From assembly GCA_051453625.1 (NCBI GenBank), contig JBOZIK010000001.1, positions 156,783,136 through 156,810,472 of the forward strand: DNA of 27,337 nucleotides, read 5' to 3'. The notes beneath the pieces were generated by a model. That model was not told the origin of the DNA. It searched no databases and saw nothing but the letters and a program-made list of their open reading frames with translations. Of the stretch, positions 20,260-27,337 are shown piece after piece; position 1 is the first letter of the stretch; the number at the start of each line of letters is the position of its first letter. Source of the DNA: Welwitschia mirabilis. Taxonomy: Eukaryota; Gnetophyta; Gnetopsida; Welwitschiales. A program made the translations under genes and the position numbers.

Positions 20260-23200
20260 TGGTCAGCTTGACTAGCCTTGTATCTTTTATAAAATAAAAA
20301 TATAAGTGGATAATCAACACATGATTATACGTAATTAAGCCTCACTTTTAGTAATAAGTTTCTAGGACTTTTACTATAGATATGGTCTCAAAGTTATTCT
20401 TCCATAAGGACTGATAATAGGAAAAATTTGAAACATAACATAGTATTAAAAACAAATTTAAGCACTAAAGCAAATCGCGAGAGTGATAAAGGGATTTCAA
20501 ATGGTGGAAGTATAAAAATGGATTTACTACTAAAAATTTGGCATTGATATTTTAATAAGTGAAAGATCTTCATTAAATGATGTAATGTAAGTTTCCTTAA
20601 TTTCTAACTTATTTAAGTTTGTTTTAGCTCCAATCACAGTGATTTAATTGCATTCCTTACATAAGAAGTAATAAGATTCTCTTATTAGTTAGTTTTGTTA
20701 TAGTCTGATCCTCTTATTAGTTAGATTCCTTACAACATGATTGTAAGTATGAAAAATAGGGGAAAAAATCCAAGATTCATCTAAATAAACTAAACTATAA
20801 AATGAGAATGTGCAAAAAGGAAACTCAATTAGAAATGTAAATAACCTAACATCTTAGTAGCTTCAAATAAAGTATCTTAGGTATGAGAAAAATGACACCT
20901 AAAATAAAAAAAATGAAAACTAAATTTATTTATTCAAATATAGGAACTATTGTACATCAAAGAAGAAGACTTAAGTCAATAATAAAACATTGATCTAGTC
21001 TTGAGGCTAGCATGTTTCCAAAGGATAAACTTAGAATAACTTTCTAGAAGACTCCTTTGCTCTAAGGGTAAGCACTCTCATCAAGTTATTCTTTACAAAG
21101 TAAGGCATTAATGTTAGCTTTATAGTAATATAGATTTATTTGAGCTTAGACTAAGAATCATTCTTCTACAGCGATATTTGTGATAAGTTTTACAAAAGAT
21201 ACATAATTAATTCTACTTGCAATGAAAACTTAAATAATAGAAAATTTGGAAGTTTAGGAAAAAATGATCTTCACTTAATAATGTGAAGGAATAAAAATGC
21301 TCCAAAGGTGTATCAATTTGTCCAACTCTTTACCTTTGCTCTAATGATTCCTGTAACCTAAAATTAACAATTAAGTAAGTTGCACCTAAATATTGCCAAT
21401 GCCAAATGAATTATCTAATAACAATGAAAGAAAGAAAGCTACTTGAAAACTAGTTTTAGCTAAATATTGCTAATGTCAATGACCTGTGCCATAACAATGA
21501 AAGAATTAAAACTAATTTTTAAACTAGTTTTACCTAAATATTGATAATACCAAATGGCTTTGTGCATTAACAATAAAAGGGTTTAAATCAATTATTTATT
21601 AAAATTTGAAATAAATATACATTACATCATTGGAGAAGGATAAATGAGAAAGACTCCTCAACTAGCCTTGGAACATTCTACCCCTAAGAAATGTGATCAG
21701 AGTGCCATGACATCCTAGCCTTCAAGTCTTCCCCATGTTAGGCCAACTAAAATATGTATACAATGGATGCCCAAGGCCATTTTATAGATAAGGAAAGGTT
21801 TGAATTCTGAGTAATGATTGTGTTAGATAACCCTTACATAAGGTGGATTACTTAAGGCCAATTACATAAGGAGGAAGTTATACTTTTTGGCACATAGCCG
21901 CAAATAAGGATTCTTTTATCTTTAAGTGCGAGGAGAATGATAACATGTCTTTTGATTAATGATGATCCTATCATGGATGTCATATATGTATCATCCATGT
22001 AGTCATACTTGTTTATACTACATGTTGTTACAATGTATAATTTTGTACTTTTGCCATGTGTCACTAGAGTTTAAGATTAAATGTAATTTATTATCTAACT
22101 GATCCCATAAGTGTAGAATGCTTAATTCCTAAAACAAGAGTAGGAATATGATTTATTTGATAATCAGCCTCAGAACGCTTAGGGAACTGATAGTCTTGGC
22201 TACTAGCATCAGTGTTTAATGGTGGAATTTGATCAATTTATGCAGAGTTTTTTAAAAGGCAATAATTAATCTGCTAATGTTAAGGGAAATTAATAACTTC
22301 ATGAGAATGTAATAAAAAGAGTAGAAAACATTAATATGTGATAAAACCATGAATTTAATGTTTCTCACTATGTTAAATTGATCAATTATACTTGCTTAGA
22401 ATGTCAATTTTTACATGCAAACACATCTCCTAACTAGTTTTTTACTAGTCCTTTAGCAAAATGTTAATGAAGACATGAGTAACATGGAAAAATTAACTAA
22501 GTAAAAATGGCAAGTAAGGAAATGATATGTTGTTTTGAAAATTTTTGATTAATTCTTAATAATTAGGCATCAAAATTGAAAAAATTTCTATAAAAGCGGA
22601 TTTCATACTTCCAATCAAAATTAAACTTTATTTTCAAAGTTAAAAAGGCAAAGAATTTTACAAGGCTTTTGAGAACAAGTTAATTACAAAAGGCTAGCAC
22701 ATGATTTTAATGTAAGTATTTAGGAAAAGTAATGCAAATGAAGGAGAAAAAAAAACATGAAACCTAAGGGAAATCCATTAATCCATAAACTTTAAAAGAA
22801 AGATTACCTAAATTAATGGGCACATTTATTAAAAATTTTATTAATTTTATTCTAAATTTAAAATTTGTCACATTATAAAAAAAAAAGATATTCTCTAAGT
22901 AGACTTATAATTAATCAAAAATTAGTTAAGCAAAATCTTCAAGTACATAAGTTAAAGAAAGTAGACACAAAAGAGTCTTCTAATTCCACCTATTTCGTTC
23001 CATTTTTACCTTTTTATACAATCATGCCTTATTCATTATTTCAAGAATTGTAATCTAATTGGACATCCAGTGTTATGATATCTCCTTGTAATAGAGTTAA
23101 ACATGTTGATGTATGAAGAGTTAGTGCTATATTGCTAGCAAGCATTTATAGCCTTGATGCAATTGAATATATCATAGATTAAATTGTTAGAGTTGCATTG

Positions 23201-23418
23201 TAAATGAATGTCCATAGCCCCCATGTAATTAAGTAAACTCAATTTTATAATGTACTTTTAAAGAGGAGATATTTCACATTTTTTGTTAATAATCCTTTTC
23301 ATATTCAATAATTTTTAATGCACATAAAGGGGTTATTAGCTCATTAGCCTAATCAAGATAAATATTGTTCTCATAAAATGCTTTGAAAATAGTTAACTCA
23401 GTATGAAAGTAGATTCCA
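20260..23418 (-). repeat. LTR II of the array (about 3.16 kb), shared by two elements
   Basis: The plus strand starts TGGtcag, 12 bp from the primer-binding site, and ends gattCCA before a pyrimidine-rich stretch. The left third matches LTR I (and LTR 0), 21132-22373 matches LTR III (offset 4966), and the right third matches LTR I again. On the minus strand it is the 5' LTR of element 1 and the 3' LTR of element 2. Non-coding: small frames such as 21852-22064 and 22865-23053 are chance. TATA and polyadenylation signals were not assigned. Confidence 0.6.
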
Positions 23419-23864
23419 CCTTAATTCATCTCTATTTTTCATTTAAAAGATCTTAAGTGAAACTAAACCTTAACTCAGAAAAAGCAAAATCTTTTCTTGA
23501 AAAACTACAAGTAAACTTAAATTCTACCTAATTTGTAATAATGCAATAACTTATTAATGATTTATTTTATTAAGGACCATCAACTAGGATTATCTAATAT
23601 TAAGAACTCATGGATAGATGGAAGGGAGGATGTTGATGGACTCTATTAAATGGCTAAAAAAGAAAGTAGTGGATAAAGTGGCTTGAGCAAATGATGGTTT
23701 AATCTATGGCATGAGTCGTATTTTGCATTTTCTACTTGAAATATGGTTATATAAGTGGAAATTCTTAGGAAGTTTGAGGCATAAAAGGACATCAAGAATA
23801 AATTTTTTTATTTTTTAATTTTTTAGATTAAAATCTATTCTAAAATAAAAATTTACTCTAAAGA

Positions 23865-24540
23865 AAAAAATATAACTTAAATGTATACAAAGAGATAAAA
23901 AATTTCCCAAGGAATTTTGGAAGTTATTGAATACATGAAGGCTTACAATAATGAATGCCATGATTGAATAATGAATTAAAATTTTGCAAGGCATTCAAGG
24001 ATGAGAGGTAATTTTGATAAACATTTATGGATGAATTCATAAAATTTGAAAGAATTTCAAGATTAGCAGTAAAATTAGTTCATTCAAAATTAGAAATTTG
24101 TCATCCCTTGGCTTGTTTCTGTTTACTTAACAACTAATACAAGACATTATTATGGGATGAAGACAAAGGTAAATTGAAAACCATAAGAGAAGACAATTAA
24201 TTATTAAAGAAATTATTAGAAGATGGTTCCAAAGGTGAAGATGGTTTATCTTCCTTATTAAAAGTTAAGTCTTGTTCAAAGGACAAAGATGTAAATGACA
24301 TAATAGGTTAAAGTGGTTGTTGATAAAAAGATGAAGGCTCTTCATAAGGTGAATCTTGTAAATGCTTTTAGCTAATGTTCTTCTCTTCATTAAAGTTTTT
24401 AAGGGATTATTTCTCTTGAGATTACACATGTGATAAAGGTTGTGGTTTAAAGATAGGTTCATTTTCAATTTCATCAATGTTTCTCACTAGTTTACCCTCT
24501 ATTGTGTAGCATTCAAGTTTATCATTTTTCATCAAATAAT
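23865..24540 (-). pseudogene. ORFx of element 2: decayed unknown reading frame after gag
   Basis: The frame starts near LECYTIEGKLV and continues IDEIENEPIFKPQPLSHV, LQDSPYEEPSSFYQQPL, MSFTSLSFEQDLTFNKEDK and LEPSSNNFFNN, then NLEILSNFMNSS and ALQNFNSLFNHGIHYCK. It is Ser/Pro/Asn-rich first, then more hydrophobic. Nine stops occur in about 225 codons (six TAA, one TAG, two TGA), most at places where Gln or Trp fits. From LEPSSNN onward it corresponds to ORFx of element 1. I cannot assign a family or a function. Confidence 0.45.
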
Positions 24541-24689
24541 TGCTTACTAATTATAAATTGATTATTATTAAAATTATCTAATCCTACTAAAAAATATAAT
24601 CTAGATTCACCTTGTTGTTCACTCTGTAAGGCATGTTTAAACTCAAGGTCCTCTTAGATATCATCATTGGTTTTATTGTGGGCTTCTTT

Positions 24690-25075
24690 CTCATTCCTAA
24701 GGAATTTGGTTTGGGTGTCACTAGTTCTAGTCTCATTGATTCATATAAAGTTTTCAAGGTTTTTAGGATTATGGAATGTCAGAAGGATTTTTTATTATTC
24801 TTATTGATTAACAGTCCTAAGGATTTAACCATTAGTTTCTTTTAAAGATTTAGAATATGCTTGAAGAGCATAGAAAGAAGACTCAAAAACACTTCTAGAA
24901 ATCTTTGAAAGGTATCCTTAAAGGAAGGCAAGGTGGATCATTGGATAAGTTAAGATGATGGGTATTGATTGAATGATGAGGAATATTAAAAAATAAATAA
25001 AGGATAAGGATCAAAGGATGAAGAATACAAGGTTGATAGATAAGGATTATAAGATGCAGTGTAAGGTATGGAATC
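24690..25075 (-). pseudogene. gag: gag 3' part of element 2
   Basis: The minus strand has a Tyr/Ser/Pro-rich linker (YDSIPYTASYNPYLSTLYSS, then YSSSFNQYPSS), followed by STLPSFKDTFQRFLEVF, the PSLEDTLQxFM-like block of plant gypsy gag, then with frame changes LLTFHNPKNLENF, the counterpart of FLTFHEPNP in element 1. Stops again replace Gln. The N-terminal capsid part could not be recognised between 25100 and 25500. Confidence 0.5.
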
Positions 25076-25623
25076 ATATTCCTATGAGTTGGCATAAGGG
25101 TTTTGGAATTAAAAGTTGTGAGGAAGTTGATTTATGTATAGATAAAATTGAGGATACTCTTTAAAGGTCTATTTAGGTTGATAGAAGTCTCCTACAGTGC
25201 ATTTGGATTATTTATGATTCTAAATACTATAAGGGTAGATAGGTTATTGATTGAAATATGTTTAAAGCAAGTAACATACCCAAACCATTTTCAAAGAATT
25301 AGAAAATGGGTTACATCTTTAGTTAAGATTTCATATTTTTTGGAGTTTTCTCAATTTTGGAGGAAGCCAATAGTAAAAATGATTCACAAAGATCACAGCA
25401 GGGTACTACGCAAGTTATAGGTTACTCAGGGTAGAAAAGCCGGTGGTGCTAGTTAGGGAAGAAGGTAGTTCTAGTTGGTCTAAATAGAAAGGTTTAGAAA
25501 AAAGATAGATGATTCATTCAATTCATACAAAAGGTTTCAGGTTAGAACATCTAATAAATTATTAACAGAAACCTAAAATATCTATAACTTAAAAATTTTT
25601 AAGATTAGAAAAAATCCTATATG

Positions 25624-25651
25624 TTTTTTATTTTTTTAAAAAAATAAAAAA
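25624..25651. repeat. Perfect 28 bp A/T palindrome
   Basis: Six T, A, seven T are followed by seven A, T, six A, centred at 25637/25638. It lies in the non-coding leader of element 2. It may be chance in A/T DNA or the product of a small inversion. Confidence 0.8.
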
Positions 25652-25857
25652 TAATAAAAATAAAAAAATTTCATAGAATTCACAGAACTCCAAAAAGCAA
25701 AACACAAAAAATAAATTGTTAGATTTTGGTTTGACTTTAGTTCATGATCTTAGATTCAGTTTTACTTGTAGGANNNNNNNNNNATTAAAATATTAGATAT
25801 AAAAATTAATTTTAGATGTTAGATTAGATAATTAAACTTAATAATTTGCACAAGTTT

Positions 25858-25977
25858 AGGTTTCACTAAAAATGGACCAATACCTACCACTAGAAAGAAA
25901 AGAAAACATACAAATAATAGAGAAAAGGACCAATTTAGGTATCATTAGAAAAAGAACTAGTATCCACCACTGGAAAC
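25858..25977 (-). repeat. Twofold leader repeat, element 2 (79 bp spacing)
   Basis: Units 25858-25897 (gtttcactaaaaatggacca...) and 25937-25977 (gtatcattagaaaaagaact...) each end in accactagaaa- or accactggaaa-like sequence. They are the counterpart of 20034-20154. Confidence 0.55.
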
Positions 25978-26097
25978 ACAAAAGCTAATTAAAAAATTAT
26001 AAGAAGAAAATCATGCACTCTTAAAAAAATTACTATGATAATATATTGAAACAACACCAAAATCTAATCATATATTTGTAGTTATCTAGATTTATTT

Positions 26098-27337
26098 AGT
26101 TTTACACTTAGAATAATTTTTTCAAAGGGATATATCTGATAACTTTTACAAAAGATACATAATTAATTCTACTTAAAATGGAAACTTAATAATGAAAAAA
26201 TCAAAAGTTGAGAAAAAAATAATCTTTAGCTGATAATGCAAAGGAATGAAAATTCTCCAAAAGCTACTTGATTTATCCAACTCTTCACCTTCACTCTAAT
26301 GATTCCTATATCCTAAACTTAATAATTAAGTAAACTTCACCTAAAAATTACCAATGCCAAATGAAGTATGTAATAATAATAAAAAGAAGAAACCTACTTA
26401 ATAACTAAGTCCTACCTAAATATTGCTAATACCCAATGAATTATGCAATAATAATAAAAGTATTAAGACTAATTTTTAAACTAGTTCTACATAAATACTA
26501 CTAATACCAAATGACTCTATGCATTAATACTGAAAGGGTTCAAACCAATTATTTATTAAAGTCTAAAATAAATATATATTACATCATTAGAGAAGTATAA
26601 AGGAAAAAGACTCCTCAATTATGTTTAGATCATTCCACCCCCAAGAAAGGTGATCAGAGCATCATGATGTCTTAGCCTCTAAGTCTTCCCCACATTAAGC
26701 TAATCAAAGGATGTTTACAATGGGTCTTTAAGGCTTGGAGTCTAAGTCATGATTACGTTAGATGGAATTTATATAAGGGGGATTACTTAAGGATGGTTAC
26801 ATAATAAGAAACTTACAATTTGTAGCATGTAGCCATAAACAAGAATTCTTTTGTCTTCGAGTGCAAGGAGGATGATGACATGTCTTCTGACTGATAATGA
26901 CATTGGCATAGATGACATCTTATGTATCTTCCATGTAGCCATGCTTATTTATGCCATGTGTCACTGTGATGTATCATTTTATACTTCTAGCACATGTCGT
27001 TATAATTTAAGAATACATCTAAGTTATTATCTGACTAAGCTTATAAGTGTAAAATTCTTAATTTCCAAAAAAGATACAGAAATGTGAGTTGTTTGAAATT
27101 TTGCCTGAGAAAGTTGGTAGCACTAGTAGTTCTAGCTAGTAGTTCTACTAGTCCTAGCTAGCAACACAAGTACTCTTGACCAATGGCACTAGAATTTGAT
27201 GCTAGAATTTGGTCAGTTTGTACACAGTCTTTCAAAAGGTAGCAATCAACTTACTAATGTTAAGGGAAATGGAAATTTCATGAAAATATAATAAAAATAA
27301 AAAAATAGTAATATGTGATAAAATCATAAATTTAGTA
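26098..27337 (-). repeat. LTR III of the array, partial (runs off the right edge)
   Basis: Matches LTR II 21132-22373 nearly end to end, for example ttttacaaaagatacataat, gatcagagcatcatgatgtc against gatcagagtgccatgacatc, and ctaatgttaagggaaat. The lower end of the LTR is deleted. A CTAG-rich patch at 27122-27162 is not present in LTR II. Confidence 0.6.
27122..27162. repeat. CTAG-rich inverted/tandem patch in LTR III
   Basis: Arms actagtag and ctactagt are exact reverse complements, and tagttct occurs twice, with several ctag words. LTR II has only a short ggctactagcatcag here, so the patch expanded locally in LTR III or was lost from LTR II. Confidence 0.6.

Larger units (their letters stand above)
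23419..26097 (-). mobile_element. Internal region of array element 2 (gag-only gypsy)
   Basis: It has the same minus-strand order as element 1: leader repeat (25977-25858), unresolved stretch, gag 3' part (25075-24690), ORFx (24540-23865), tail, purine-rich tract beside LTR II. The primer-binding site and the adjoining LTR end are missing: sequence matching 20212-20220 is at about 26040-26050, and the match to LTR II resumes only at 21132 (26098), so about 0.9 kb was deleted. A 10-N gap is at 25774-25783. Confidence 0.55.

Noticed and set aside
24265-24477. 70-residue minus-strand frame
   Set aside because: Out-of-frame shadow of ORFx, which is the frame with shared blocks in element 1.
25148-25420. 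90-residue plus-strand frame
   Set aside because: Antisense to the gag region of element 2 with no recognisable motif.
26851-27087. 78-residue plus-strand frame starting MSSSARRMM
   Set aside because: Inside LTR III; the same stretch of LTR II is not open in this frame.
1-27337. CRISPR arrays, operons, ribosome-binding sites, tRNA or rRNA genes
   Set aside because: No regularly spaced identical repeats, no cloverleaf-type sequence and no intact gene series; the composition and transposons are those of a plant nuclear genome.

Overview
The window looks like intergenic nuclear DNA from a land plant, most likely a seed plant with a very AT-rich, repeat-laden genome. I see no intact host gene, tRNA, rRNA, CRISPR array or bacterial feature. 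The plant assignment rests on Ty3/gypsy LTR retrotransposon remains primed by a plant-type tRNA-Asp primer-binding site and on a LINE-1 ORF1 with the plant-typical DUF4283 plus CCHC zinc-knuckle layout. G+C is low, and CG dinucleotides are almost absent (about three in the first 2 kb). Stop codons inside the dead reading frames fall mostly where CAA/CAG/TGG would be expected. All of this fits long decay of methylated cytosines.

Layout. 1-3760: the 5' part of a minus-strand gypsy element (element A): LTR 2584-3760, primer-binding site 2563-2580, leader with hairpins, gag about 1920-130, and the start of protease at 1-120, running off the left edge. 3761-5530: AT-rich sequence with no gene and an assembly duplication around an N-gap. 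5531-5905: a 61-69 bp minisatellite interrupted by a 100-N gap. 5906-6558: a plus-strand LTR-like segment with a clear TATA box (possible element B). 6577-9880: unassigned, with a 727-N gap and a 32 bp tandem duplication.

9880-27337: a tandem array of one old minus-strand gypsy family with long LTRs of about 3 kb and short internal regions of about 2.65 kb. The LTR copies are LTR 0 (9880 to about 12790), LTR I (14641-17605), LTR II (20260-23418) and LTR III (26098 to beyond 27337). LTR 0 is split by a LINE-1 copy (10917-12615) with target-site duplications, a TTAAAA target and a poly-A tail. The internal regions between LTRs I/II and II/III hold the 3' part of gag and a second decayed reading frame (ORFx) that I cannot name. 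I see no protease, reverse transcriptase or integrase there. LTR II serves as the 3' LTR of one element and the 5' LTR of the next, an LTR-internal-LTR-internal-LTR arrangement.

Nothing here is likely to make a working protein. The most interesting points are the gag-only family with its conserved ORFx, the shared-LTR array, the ORF1-only LINE with an empty-site paralogue in the same window, and the primer-binding sites that differ from the tRNA-Asp complement only by C-to-T/G-to-A changes. All boundaries were found by eye.
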